DNA of 44,068 nucleotides from CAZJHM01 sp964545925 (GCA_964545925.1 CAZJHM010000002.1:1-44068), one strand, 5' to 3'. Positions 1 to 8,016 are shown, counted from the stretch's first letter. Notes: a model not told the origin generated them from the letters alone. Translations and numbers: made by a program.

Positions 1-59
1 AGAAAACAAACAAAACGCAAGAAGAAAAGAGAAGACAAAGAAAAAAAGAACTTTTTTAA
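1..59 (+). CDS. possible 3' end of a preceding gene (Lys/Arg/Glu-rich tail)
   Basis: One frame is open from the window edge to a TAA at 57-59 and would encode a very basic tail ending in KKELF. Charged lysine-rich tails are common in this genome (see L31e and SRP54). Another frame stays open to a TAA at 76-78, so the reading frame cannot be fixed. Without upstream sequence this is only a possibility. Confidence 0.25.
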   Translation, partial: KTNKTQEEKRRQRKKELF

Positions 60-61
60 AC
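51..61 (+). promoter_or_regulatory. TATA-like box of the tRNA cluster
   Basis: The A/T stretch CTTTTTTAAAC has the form of an archaeal TATA box and lies about 40 nt before the first tRNA. Transcription would begin near position 80, leaving a short 5' leader to be removed by RNase P. It overlaps a possible end of an upstream gene. Prediction from sequence only. Confidence 0.4.
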
Positions 62-98
62 TATTGCTCCCCCTCTAATCATTATGAAAAGCTCTCTT

Positions 99-171
99 GG
101 GTCTGTAGCTCAGTTGGTAGAGCACTTGGCTCTTAACCAAGGTGTCGAGGGTTCGAATCCCTCCAGACTCG
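99..171 (+). tRNA. tRNA-Lys (CUU)
   Basis: A full cloverleaf can be folded. The acceptor arms GGGTCTG and CAGACTC pair with one G-U. The anticodon stem CTTGG/CCAAG carries the loop CTCTTAA with anticodon CTT. The T arm GAGGG-TTCGAAT-CCCTC is regular and the discriminator is G. No CCA is encoded. It is followed after 3 nt by a second lysine tRNA, so the three tRNAs here are almost certainly cut from one transcript. Confidence 0.95.
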
Positions 172-174
172 CTT

Positions 175-247
175 GGGCCCGTAGCTCAGTCGGCAGAGCA
201 CTTGGCTTTTAACCAAGGTGTCGTGGGTTCGAATCCCACCGGGCTCG
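175..247 (+). tRNA. tRNA-Lys (UUU)
   Basis: Acceptor GGGCCCG pairs with CGGGCTC, including one G-U pair, and the anticodon loop CTTTTAA gives anticodon TTT. It is a close paralogue of the preceding tRNA-Lys(CUU): D arm, anticodon stem and variable region are nearly the same, which suggests tandem duplication followed by anticodon change. The discriminator is G. Together the two genes read both lysine codons; AAA is abundant in this AT-rich genome. Confidence 0.95.
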
Positions 248-251
248 CATT

Positions 252-325
252 GGGGATGTAGCTCAGCCTGGGAGAGCAAACGGCTGAAGACCGTTGTGTC
301 GTGGGTCCAAATCCCACCATCCCCA
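252..325 (+). tRNA. tRNA-Phe (GAA)
   Basis: Acceptor GGGGATG pairs with CATCCCC. The anticodon stem AACGG/CCGTT closes the loop CTGAAGA with anticodon GAA. The discriminator is A, as usual for tRNA-Phe. The T loop reads TCCAAAT, so position 55, normally U (pseudouridine), is C; tRNA-Val at 12152 has the same feature. It is the third member of the tandem tRNA array. Confidence 0.93.
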
Positions 326-383
326 TTTTTCTTTCAAAAAAAGAATAAAATGCTTTTTTATACTTTTTGCTAATAAGGTAAAT

Positions 384-2468
384 ATGAATAAATCAATAAT
401 ATTTATCCTAATCTTTACACTTTTTTTAAGTGCCACTGCTTATTCTTTAGATAAACCAATTGTGGAAAGTTTAAGTCATCCAAATTCCGAAGAATGGACA
501 AACATGTCACAAGCTACTTTTAGATGGCAAGACATAGAAGGAGCAACAGGTTATTCATATATAATAGATCAGTTTGAAAACACAGAACCAGATTCTGAAA
601 TTGATACAACTATTTCACAAATATCTAAAAGTGTTAGTTCAGGAATATTTTATTTTCATGTAAAAGCAATTGGAAACGGAGAAATAAGTCAGACAGCACA
701 TTATAAATTTAAAGTTGATTCTGAAAATCCAGCAATTCCAACAAATGTAAAAGTTGAATCAAAAGAAGAACATCTTTTAGTTTCATGGGAACAAGAACCT
801 GATTTACTTTCAGGTATTTCTCATTATGAATTATACAGAAGTAGTTCCCTTGATTTTGATATAAGAGATATAGGAGTAAAAAAAATAACACAAACAAATA
901 ACGGAGAAAAAATAACAACTCCTTATTTTGAAGATTATGATATTACCGAAAACAGAGTTTATTTTTACAAACTAAGAGTATTTGATAATGCTGGAAATGC
1001 AAGATTAACCTTTGCAGCCAAAGGAACAAAAACTTTAGGAGAGTGTTCTTCTTACCCAAATCTAGATTTATCAATTGAAAAAAAAATATTGAAAATGGAA
1101 GTTACAACAACTTTAACAACATATGATTATAAAATTGAATTAGAACAAGATGGAGAAAAACAAACAGCACTTTTTATCTCTAAATTACTTTCAACAGCAA
1201 CAGAAAATTTTGATATAAGCAAATATAAAGACGGAGTTGTGAAGGTTTTCATTTCTTCTTTGGATAAAGACAAAGATGAATGTTTAGATGAAACATCATT
1301 TGTTATAGATACAAAAGGCCCAACAATAGAAGTTCTTTACCCAGAAAAGAATTCTTCTTTAGTTGAGAAAACACCATTCTACATAACAGCAATAGATGAG
1401 TTTTCGGAAATAAAATCCATAAAATATTATTTAAGAAAAGGAGAAGAGGACAAATATATTGCAACTTTTTCAAGAAATGATGAAAATTATTTCTCAAATC
1501 TTTTCCCTGATATGTTAGAAGAAGGGCAAAATTTAATTCTAATAATTGCAGAGGATGACTTAGGAAATAAAACAGAAAAAACAATTTCTTTTGTTTCAAA
1601 TCCTTTAAATCAGATGGAAAAAGAAATAAAGAAAAATATAACTGACTCTGAATTAATTTTAAATGAAATTAAAGATAATATAGAAAAATATTTGCATTAC
1701 TCTTCAGAGTTTGAAAAATTGATATCGGAAACTAGTTCTTTTGATTATTTAAATCAGAAATTAAAAGAGAGAACATTAACAGAAGAAGATTTACAAACAT
1801 CAATTACTTTGAAAGAAAAGCTTCAAACTCTAAAAGATTCTTTTAAGAAAACAACAACAAAACAAATCAAGATTGAAGTAATAAGAGAAATAAAAGAAGC
1901 ATTAAAAGAACAAGGAGTAAAAGAAGAATATCTTGAAAAATCTCTTTTAACAAACGAAAAAATAACAAAAATAATAGAATTCACAAAATATGAGGCAGGA
2001 TTAATATCTCAAGAAACAGCAACAATTTATTATGAAATTCCTTTCTCACCAGCAGAGGGAGAGAATTTCCTTTTAATAGAGTTTTTACCAAAAGGAATAA
2101 ACATACAAAATTTAACTGCAAGTTTAAGTTTTTCAATAATAGATTCCGACCCAATAATTGCTTTTGATATATCAAAAGAAAAAATAATAGATGGAAAAAT
2201 AATCTTTTCCTATACTGTCTTAGCAGACAACTTCACAAAAGCAAATCCAGCAGGAGTGTTTGGTGGAGTTCCTCTTATAATTCAAAAACCAGAAACTATT
2301 CCAGAAAAAGATGCACTTTATCAATCAAATGATTTAATTATCTATATAGTGCTTTTAGGAGTAATTTTTATTTTAGCTTTCTTTGGATTAAAATTTGTGA
2401 AGTTTCCAACAAAAAAACAAACACAAAAAAGCAAGAAAGCAAAATTCTCTACTCCGAAGAAAAAATAA
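384..2468 (+). CDS. secreted, membrane-anchored protein with Fn3/Ig-like repeats
   Basis: About 694 residues. The ATG at 384 is chosen because it opens a classic signal peptide (short basic start, hydrophobic run to about residue 18, cut near TAYS) and because the frame before it runs into tRNA-Phe. Two fibronectin type III-like beta domains follow (about 24-112 and 115-215), then a third Ig-like domain near 310-400. A charged helical, probably coiled-coil stretch covers about 400-530 and another beta domain precedes a single membrane helix near 655-675. The tail is lysine-rich and should be cytoplasmic. The likely role is a cell-surface or adhesion protein held in the membrane by its C terminus. 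A TATA-like TTTTTATAC lies about 29 nt before the ATG, so it probably has its own promoter rather than depending on the tRNA transcript. Confidence 0.8.
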   Translation: MNKSIIFILIFTLFLSATAYSLDKPIVESLSHPNSEEWTNMSQATFRWQDIEGATGYSYIIDQFENTEPDSEIDTTISQISKSVSSGIFYFHVKAIGNGEISQTAHYKFKVDSENPAIPTNVKVESKEEHLLVSWEQEPDLLSGISHYELYRSSSLDFDIRDIGVKKITQTNNGEKITTPYFEDYDITENRVYFYKLRVFDNAGNARLTFAAKGTKTLGECSSYPNLDLSIEKKILKMEVTTTLTTYDYKIELEQDGEKQTALFISKLLSTATENFDISKYKDGVVKVFISSLDKDKDECLDETSFVIDTKGPTIEVLYPEKNSSLVEKTPFYITAIDEFSEIKSIKYYLRKGEEDKYIATFSRNDENYFSNLFPDMLEEGQNLILIIAEDDLGNKTEKTISFVSNPLNQMEKEIKKNITDSELILNEIKDNIEKYLHYSSEFEKLISETSSFDYLNQKLKERTLTEEDLQTSITLKEKLQTLKDSFKKTTTKQIKIEVIREIKEALKEQGVKEEYLEKSLLTNEKITKIIEFTKYEAGLISQETATIYYEIPFSPAEGENFLLIEFLPKGINIQNLTASLSFSIIDSDPIIAFDISKEKIIDGKIIFSYTVLADNFTKANPAGVFGGVPLIIQKPETIPEKDALYQSNDLIIYIVLLGVIFILAFFGLKFVKFPTKKQTQKSKKAKFSTPKKK

Positions 2469-2548
2469 GAAAAAATCCCAAAAAAATAAAAAACAAAGAA
2501 TAAATCTCTAAGAAAGTAAATGAAAACATATTTTCTTAAAATAGATTA

Positions 2549-3169
2549 TTAATTTTCAGAAACACTTATTCCACTATTTGTTATTTTCATTTTGTGTTTT
2601 CTAAGAGAATGTTTTGCTCCAACTAATTTTTTAATTTCAATTTCTCTTTCTTCATTCTTTTTAGAAAATTTAACTACTCCATCAAACAAACTTTCATCAC
2701 ATTCTCCATTTCCAAATATAAAAAGAGAACAGATTTCTTTTTCAAATGAAAGATTTTTTATTTTTAATATTATTTCCTGAGAAAAATCACAATCAAAAAC
2801 AATTCTTTTTATCTTATTTTGTTTGCAAATTCTTAAAATCTCAAGAAGCAAGTCAGGTTTGTCCTCTTCAAGATATTCTGAATTCTTTCCAACCATATAT
2901 GAATCAATAATATGAATTTTGCCTTTATTTTCTATTTTCCTTAAATCCCATCCAAAAACAAGATAGTTTTCTTCTATTTTTCTTCTAAAATCTTTTTGAC
3001 AAACATAAATCCCATTTTCTCCTCTTTCCAAAGCCCCATAAAAAAGAAATTGAATTCCAAAAATACTTTTTCCAGTCCCTGTCTTTCCTTTCAAGCAATA
3101 TATTCTCCCTTTTGAGAAACCTGTTCCAGAAATTTCATCAAATCCTGAAATAAAACTTTCTGTTTTCAT
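2549..3169 (-). CDS. KaiC/RecA-superfamily ATPase
   Basis: 206 residues of the single-domain archaeal KaiC-like type. The N terminus has the family pattern SGFDEISGTGFSKG leading into a Walker A motif GKTGTGKS at residues 28-35. A hydrophobic strand ending in VFDCD near residue 127 fits Walker B. Archaeal KaiC paralogues are ATPases used in signalling or regulation; the substrate here is unknown. It lies 39 nt downstream of the RelA/SpoT-like gene on the same strand, so co-transcription is possible, although an A/T-rich ATTTAAAC about 30 nt before its ATG could be its own promoter. Confidence 0.75.
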   Translation of the reverse strand: MKTESFISGFDEISGTGFSKGRIYCLKGKTGTGKSIFGIQFLFYGALERGENGIYVCQKDFRRKIEENYLVFGWDLRKIENKGKIHIIDSYMVGKNSEYLEEDKPDLLLEILRICKQNKIKRIVFDCDFSQEIILKIKNLSFEKEICSLFIFGNGECDESLFDGVVKFSKKNEEREIEIKKLVGAKHSLRKHKMKITNSGISVSEN

Positions 3170-3208
3170 AAAATAAAATACTTCTTTCTTGTTTAAATTC
3201 TTTTACTC

Positions 3209-4807
3209 TTAAATTCTTTTAGCATTTTGGACTACTTTTTCCTTATTTAATCCTTCAATCAGATAATTGAAAAAAGAAAAGTTTTTGACAATACATTCAA
3301 TTCTATATACAACATTGTTTTTGTTTATCTTAACATTCATTTGTCTTATGCTAGCTTTATTTTTCTTAAATATTTCTAAGATGATTGGTAAAGTAGTTGG
3401 ACTAGGAGTTGCACATATTTCTAAAAGAAGAGAAAATTCTTTTATGTTTGGAAATTCAACATCAACTAGTTTGCTTTTTGGGATGTTCTTAAGTTTTTCA
3501 CAATCAATTTTATGAACAACAATTTTTCTTTTTGTTGTCTTGCATCCAACAATCTCATCTTCTGGCTCAGGCAAACAACATTTGGCTATTTTCAATTTCT
3601 TTACATCAATTTTCGACAGTATTTTTTTCTCTTTTTTCCATTCTCCTTTAATCTTAAGATATGAACGTATTTTCTGTTTTGCTTTTTGAGTTGAAACCAA
3701 ATTTAACCAACTTCTATTTACTTGAATTTCTTTTCCTGTTTGTATTTCAATAATATCTCCACTTTGAACAATTGTTTCAAAAGGTTTGCTAATTCCATTT
3801 ATTTTAATTCCTTTGGCTTTTAATCCCAAATCACTATGGACAGAAAAAGCAAAATCCAAAGCACTTGAACCATTTGGAAGAACAATTAAATCTTTTTTAG
3901 GAGTAAAAGCATAAACATCATTTCCAAGAACTGAAAATTTGAATTTTTCTTTTTCTTTATTGAAAACATCAATCAATTGTTTTGTGATTGACAATTGTTC
4001 GTCTAAATTTGCACCTTTATCTTTTTCAATATTTTTGTAAATCCAGTGTGCACTTTTTCCCATCTCATTTTCCCAATGCACATCCCATTCTATGACTTGT
4101 ATTTCAAATTCATTTCCTTCTATATCTGCAACAATATGAACACTTTTGTATCCTGATTTCTTTGGTTTCTTATAATAATCTTCAATTTCTTTTATTGGAA
4201 ATATTTCAGAAATTCTTTGAACAATTTTATATATTTCTTCTTTATTATCACAAATTATTCTCAATCCATAAATATCATGTATGTCTTTGAATTTGTATCC
4301 TCTCATTATTTTTCTATAAATTCCATATAAATGTTTAGCTCTACTACTTACAAAACAATTTTTTTTACACATTGTTTTTAATTTTTTTCTAGCAACTTCA
4401 ACTATTTCTTTTCTTTCTTCTTGGCTTTTGTTTATCATTGCCTTTACTAAATTGTATTCTTGAGGTTTTTCAATTTTAAATTTTAAATCCTCAAATCTAG
4501 ATGCAAACAACCCCAACCCTGATTTATGTGCAATTGGAATATAAATATCAAATCTATTGATTGTGTTTTCATCTTGATTTTCTTCTCCTTCTGCTAATAA
4601 AATTGCCATTCTTGAAACAATATTTTTCATATCTTTGGCAACACCCATAACAACTTTTGATAAAACAGAGTTTTCTACTGCTCCAAGATTTTTATTTTCA
4701 ATCTCAATTATTTTTTTTATTTCAATAATATTTTCATTTTCTTTTCCAGCATAATATTCAAGAACATCTCTAATTACAGAAATATCAATTCCAGATTCTT
4801 TAAGCAA
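3209..4807 (-). CDS. long RelA/SpoT-homologue (RSH), (p)ppGpp synthetase type
   Basis: The order of domains is that of a bacterial long RSH: a reduced N-terminal hydrolase-like helical region, a synthetase domain with SSRAKHLYGIYRKI, DIYGLRII and YYKKPKKSGYKSVH, a TGS domain (VYAFTPKKDLIVLPNGSSA), a Cys-rich zinc-finger region beginning CCLPEPEDEIVGC, and a C-terminal ACT domain. The hydrolase HD..ED motif is replaced (ALLASSLLKES where ALLHDVVEDT is usual), so hydrolysis of alarmone is unlikely. Listed from a TTG at 4807, but the family similarity starts before it: the frame is open back to 4927 without ATG, GTG or TTG, and a Shine-Dalgarno at 4916-4921 points to an AUA at 4909. (p)ppGpp signalling is rare in archaea, so transfer from bacteria is likely. 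Confidence 0.85.
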   Translation of the reverse strand: MLKESGIDISVIRDVLEYYAGKENENIIEIKKIIEIENKNLGAVENSVLSKVVMGVAKDMKNIVSRMAILLAEGEENQDENTINRFDIYIPIAHKSGLGLFASRFEDLKFKIEKPQEYNLVKAMINKSQEERKEIVEVARKKLKTMCKKNCFVSSRAKHLYGIYRKIMRGYKFKDIHDIYGLRIICDNKEEIYKIVQRISEIFPIKEIEDYYKKPKKSGYKSVHIVADIEGNEFEIQVIEWDVHWENEMGKSAHWIYKNIEKDKGANLDEQLSITKQLIDVFNKEKEKFKFSVLGNDVYAFTPKKDLIVLPNGSSALDFAFSVHSDLGLKAKGIKINGISKPFETIVQSGDIIEIQTGKEIQVNRSWLNLVSTQKAKQKIRSYLKIKGEWKKEKKILSKIDVKKLKIAKCCLPEPEDEIVGCKTTKRKIVVHKIDCEKLKNIPKSKLVDVEFPNIKEFSLLLEICATPSPTTLPIILEIFKKNKASIRQMNVKINKNNVVYRIECIVKNFSFFNYLIEGLNKEKVVQNAKRI

Positions 4808-4915
4808 AGAAGAGGCTAAAAGAGCACTTTCTTTTTTTTGCGCCTTAGAATATAATTCTATTTCACTCTCAGAAAAACCAAGTGTCTGAGGGCTAATATT
4901 TGTTTCTATATTTTT

Positions 4916-4953
4916 CCCTCCTAAGAATTAGTCCAACAATTTCTTTTTAAATC
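4916..4953 (-). promoter_or_regulatory. promoter and ribosome-binding site of the RSH gene
   Basis: On the minus strand a TATA-like GATTTAAAAAG (4953-4943) predicts a transcript start near 4922. GGAGGG follows at 4921-4916. Six nucleotides later comes ATA (4909), in frame with the RSH protein. Elsewhere in the window the same kind of site precedes true ATG starts, for example GGAGGG 6 nt before the ATG at 5717. This is the main reason to think translation begins near 4909 and not at the TTG at 4807, which has no ribosome-binding site. Confidence 0.5.
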
Positions 4954-4976
4954 TTATTTTATACATAAAACTTAAA

Positions 4977-4986
4977 AATTTAAATC
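4977..4986 (+). promoter_or_regulatory. TATA box of tpiA, leaderless type
   Basis: AATTTAAATC lies 27 nt before the ATG at 5006 and no Shine-Dalgarno intervenes. An archaeal TATA box sets the start about 26-28 nt downstream, so the mRNA should begin at or next to the start codon. The same arrangement recurs before many first genes in the window. Confidence 0.5.
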
Positions 4987-5005
4987 TTCTTACTCTCCTT
5001 TCCTT

Positions 5006-5662
5006 ATGCTAATCATAAACCTAAAAGCCCATGAATTTACTTTAGGAGATTTTGCAATTCGCTTAGCAGAAACAGCAAAGCAAATATCTCAAAAGGAGAA
5101 TATCCCAATTCTTTTGGCTCCACAAATTATTGATTTAAGAAATACATCAAAGATAATTCCTTCTTTTGCCCAACATATAGATGAAAAAGAAACAGGCTCA
5201 AATACAGGATATTTAACAGCAGAAGCAGTGAAAAACACAGGAGCAATTGGAACAGTCCTTAATCATGCTGAACATAAACTTTCTTTTGAAAAACTAAAAG
5301 AAACCCACAAAAGAGCAAAAATAGCAAATTTACAAACATTAGTATGTGCAGCAAATTTAGATGAAATTAAAAAAATTATTCCTTTATCTCCTGATTACAT
5401 AGCTTATGAACCTCCTGAATTGATAGGAAGCACAAAAGAAACAGTTTCAACTTCTAAACCAGAAATAATTTCAAAAGCAGTAAAAATTTTAGAAAAAGAA
5501 AATATTCCTTTAATAATCGGAGCAGGAATACATTCAAAAGAAGATATAAAAACAGGTGTAGAAAGAGGAGCAAAAGGGGCTTTTGTCTCAACAGGAGTAA
5601 TAAAAGCACAGGACAAGAAAAAAGCTATATCTGAACTAATTGAAGGATTTAAAAAAGCATAA
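5006..5662 (+). CDS. tpiA: triosephosphate isomerase, archaeal short form
   Basis: 218 residues, close to the usual 220-230 of archaeal TIM and shorter than the bacterial enzyme. It interconverts dihydroxyacetone phosphate and glyceraldehyde 3-phosphate. The start INLKAHEF holds the substrate lysine (archaeal INLKAY type), the catalytic His is in LNHAEHK, the catalytic Glu is in AYEPPELIG, and the phosphate loop is GAGIHSKED followed by GAFVSTGVI. It supplies the triose phosphate that feeds both glycolysis and the glycerol-phosphate backbone of archaeal lipids, whose synthesis enzymes lie at 21.8-24.8 kb. It is transcribed from its own TATA box divergently from the RSH gene. Confidence 0.95.
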   Translation: MLIINLKAHEFTLGDFAIRLAETAKQISQKENIPILLAPQIIDLRNTSKIIPSFAQHIDEKETGSNTGYLTAEAVKNTGAIGTVLNHAEHKLSFEKLKETHKRAKIANLQTLVCAANLDEIKKIIPLSPDYIAYEPPELIGSTKETVSTSKPEIISKAVKILEKENIPLIIGAGIHSKEDIKTGVERGAKGAFVSTGVIKAQDKKKAISELIEGFKKA

Positions 5663-5716
5663 TTTAATATTCTCCAATTTCTTTATTTATTCATTAAGGC
5701 AAGAGGAGGGAGATAT

Positions 5717-6832
5717 ATGATTAATGTTAAAATAAATGAATTATCATCTTCAGATTTTTATAAAATTGAAAGCAATGAATTAGCTTCTAGGGCTATTATC
5801 AAAGCAATTGAAAAACCAACATTGGTTTTTAGAGATAATAAACTTCTCGGAGCAGTTTCCTTTCGTCAAGCCCTTTTCAGACATTCTTCTTTTTCAAAAT
5901 TAAAAACAGAGAAAATAATTGAAAGAATCCCAATTGTTTCAAAAGACAGTTATCTAGATGATATTCTTTATTTGTATGAATCAGGAATGCCAAAAGCAAT
6001 TGCAATTCAAGACAATGAAAAAATAATAGGAATAGTAAATGGAGAATCTCTTTTCAGATATATGAAAAACAAAGAAGATGTTTCTTCTTTAAGAGCAGGA
6101 ACTTTATCATTAGAAACACCCAATTTTAATGCAAATGAAACATTGTCTTATGCAATTTCAGAATTAAGAAGAAGAAATTTTCCATATGCTGTAGTCTATA
6201 AAGACAAAAATTATTTAGGAGTTCTTTCCTCTAAAAGATTGGCAGAATTTCTTACAAAACCTTTTAGAAAAGAAAGAAGTTTTATAGGAGATACATCTCG
6301 TTCTTCAACCACTCCGAAAAAAGATTCAATTTTTGGGAATATGACAATTGAAGGAATAGCAGAAACAATCCCATTGGTTTCAGATTCCACAAATTTAAAA
6401 CAATTATTAGCAAAAACAGAAAACACATTTTTAGAATTTGTAGCACCAGTAAAAACAGAAGCAGGAATAAAAATTTTCTCTCCTTTGACTGCAGCCCCAT
6501 TAGTAAGAAAAATAACTACAAAAACAAAATTTAGAAGAAATATTCATTTAACAAAACTTCCAAACTTAGATGAAATAGATTCAGCAATTGCTCATAATCT
6601 AATAGACAAAATGTATGATAAAATTGCAAAAACAGTTGAAGCAGACATAATGTTGGAAGTTAAATTCAAAGAAGAACTTTCAAAAGGAGTAAAAAGAAAA
6701 TATAGAATTTCAACACATTTGTATTATGCAGGAAGAAGATTGCAATCTGAAGCCCAAGATTGGAACCTTCTCTCTGGCTTGCAATCTGCATTTGACTCCC
6801 TTTTCAAACAATTAAAGAAGTCCCTAGTCTGA
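5717..6832 (+). CDS. CBS-domain protein with C-terminal HPF/RaiA-like domain
   Basis: 371 residues. The first half holds repeated CBS motifs (for example KLLGAVSFRQALFR, KIIGIVNGESLFRY, NYLGVLSSKRLAEF), which usually bind adenine nucleotides. The last 110 residues, from about IHLTKLPNLDEID through the end, resemble ribosome hibernation factors: a helix, a strand ADIMLEVKF, a strand KYRISTHLYYAGRRLQSEA and a final helix with FDSLFKQLKK. Proteins combining CBS and HPF-like domains are known in archaea and probably silence ribosomes in response to nucleotide state; that role is inferred here. The ATG follows a strong site GGAGGG (5705-5710). The gene converges with radA. Confidence 0.7.
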   Translation: MINVKINELSSSDFYKIESNELASRAIIKAIEKPTLVFRDNKLLGAVSFRQALFRHSSFSKLKTEKIIERIPIVSKDSYLDDILYLYESGMPKAIAIQDNEKIIGIVNGESLFRYMKNKEDVSSLRAGTLSLETPNFNANETLSYAISELRRRNFPYAVVYKDKNYLGVLSSKRLAEFLTKPFRKERSFIGDTSRSSTTPKKDSIFGNMTIEGIAETIPLVSDSTNLKQLLAKTENTFLEFVAPVKTEAGIKIFSPLTAAPLVRKITTKTKFRRNIHLTKLPNLDEIDSAIAHNLIDKMYDKIAKTVEADIMLEVKFKEELSKGVKRKYRISTHLYYAGRRLQSEAQDWNLLSGLQSAFDSLFKQLKKSLV

Positions 6833-6858
6833 TTTCTTTCCCAAAAAAATCATTTGGT

Positions 6859-6877
6859 TGGGTTTCGTAGAAACCCA
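6859..6877. terminator. hairpin between CBS-HPF gene and radA
   Basis: TGGGTTTC and GAAACCCA form an 8-bp stem with a 3-nt loop, 27 nt past the stop of the plus-strand gene and before a run of T (6886-6891). It can act as a terminator on the plus strand. Its G/C-rich core stands out in this AT-rich genome and contains GTTGGGTTTCGT, a 12-mer also found in the right-edge gene (43861-43884). Confidence 0.5.
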
Positions 6878-6895
6878 TGGTAGCAGTTTTTTGAT

Positions 6896-6918
6896 TGAAC
6901 TTTTTCCTAAAAAGTTCA
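6896..6918. terminator. perfect hairpin at the end of radA, stop codon inside the stem
   Basis: TGAACTTTTT-CCT-AAAAAGTTCA is a perfect 10-bp stem. The radA stop TGA (complement of 6916-6918) is the outer end of one arm. The T-rich arms would give a U tract in RNA on both strands, so it may end transcription of both convergent genes. Confidence 0.6.
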
Positions 6919-7899
6919 TTTGGAGTCTTCAATTCCATTCTCCGTGATTCTGTAAAGTGCTTCTCCATCTGGTAAATAAGGACTATCAACTAATTTTGCT
7001 ATTCTTTTATCATCTTTTGATTTACGAAGATATAAGCGGGTTTTTGAAGCATGGGCAACTATTTCTCCTCCAACAGGAGAAGTTGGATCTCCAAATAAAA
7101 TATCTGGGCGTTGCATTACTTGGTTTGTAACTAAAACAACTATATTAAATTGTTCAGCAATTTTTTGTAATGTTCTCATATGTCTGTTTAATTTCTGCTG
7201 TCTTTCAGCTAATGTTCCTCTGCCCGTATATTCAGAACGGAATTGAGCCATTAAGGAATCCACAATCATTAATTTTATTCCTTTTTCTTTAATTAATTTT
7301 GTTGCATTTTCTGAAAGTAACATTTGATGATCTACATTATATGCTCTTGCTACAAAGATTTTTTTCAAAACTTCTGGAACATCTAAATTTAATTTTTGAG
7401 CAATAGAAACAATTCTTTCTGGACGAAATGAATTCTCAGAATCTATGTAAAGACATGCTCCATCTAATCCTCCTTGTTCAGCTGGAAGTTGAACAGTGAC
7501 TGCTGTTTGAAAACACCATTGGGATTTTCCAGATGCAAACTTTCCATAAACTTCTGTTATACTTTGGGTTTCTATTCCCCCTCCTAATAAATCATCTAAA
7601 GCTTTAGAACCAGTTGTAAGCTTTCCAACTAATTTTCTTTTTTCTGCTAAATGTTCAGCTGATTCAAATCCCATTTCTAAAGCATTTCTTGCAGCTTCAA
7701 TTGCTTTCTGTGCAGTCACTTCTCCTAAGTCAGCTGCTTCTTTTAATTCCATTTGGCTTGCAACAGCAATTGATTCTAATGTTTTGTAACCTGCGGCATA
7801 AAGAGAGTTTGCTGCTTTTTCTCCTATTCCTGGTAAGTCTTCAATAGACTTAATTTCCTTTGTAACTGTTTTTTCCTTTTTGGCTAATAAATCAGTCAT
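6916..7899 (-). CDS. radA: DNA repair and recombination protein RadA
   Basis: 327 residues, the normal archaeal length. RadA is the RecA/Rad51-family recombinase that forms filaments on single-stranded DNA and carries out strand exchange. The N-terminal domain has a helix-hairpin-helix (EDLPGIGEKAANSLYAAGY, residues 20-38). Walker A is GKFASGKS (119-126), Walker B is LMIVDS, and the L1 and L2 loop regions are present. The ATG follows the site GGTGA. RPA lies just upstream on the same strand, 117 nt away, so the two single-strand-DNA proteins may be co-expressed. Confidence 0.97.
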   Translation of the reverse strand: MTDLLAKKEKTVTKEIKSIEDLPGIGEKAANSLYAAGYKTLESIAVASQMELKEAADLGEVTAQKAIEAARNALEMGFESAEHLAEKRKLVGKLTTGSKALDDLLGGGIETQSITEVYGKFASGKSQWCFQTAVTVQLPAEQGGLDGACLYIDSENSFRPERIVSIAQKLNLDVPEVLKKIFVARAYNVDHQMLLSENATKLIKEKGIKLMIVDSLMAQFRSEYTGRGTLAERQQKLNRHMRTLQKIAEQFNIVVLVTNQVMQRPDILFGDPTSPVGGEIVAHASKTRLYLRKSKDDKRIAKLVDSPYLPDGEALYRITENGIEDSK

Positions 7900-8016
7900 T
7901 TCCTATCACCTTTAGTTTTTAAGCTTTTGAGAACTTTGTTTTGGAGTGCTTGTTCTCCTGCTTAATAAATAGAATGTGTTTTTGGAGTTTAAAAAGGAAT
8001 TTGAACTAGATTGCCG

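Noticed and set aside
294..383. An earlier start for the surface protein inside tRNA-Phe
   Set aside because: The extra 30 residues are the translated tRNA and spacer; the ATG at 384 opens a normal signal peptide and follows a TATA-like box by about 29 nt.
6840..6918. A DGR template repeat near radA
   Set aside because: Only 12 bases match the right-edge gene; a template repeat should match over about 100 bases. Kept only as a weak relic idea.
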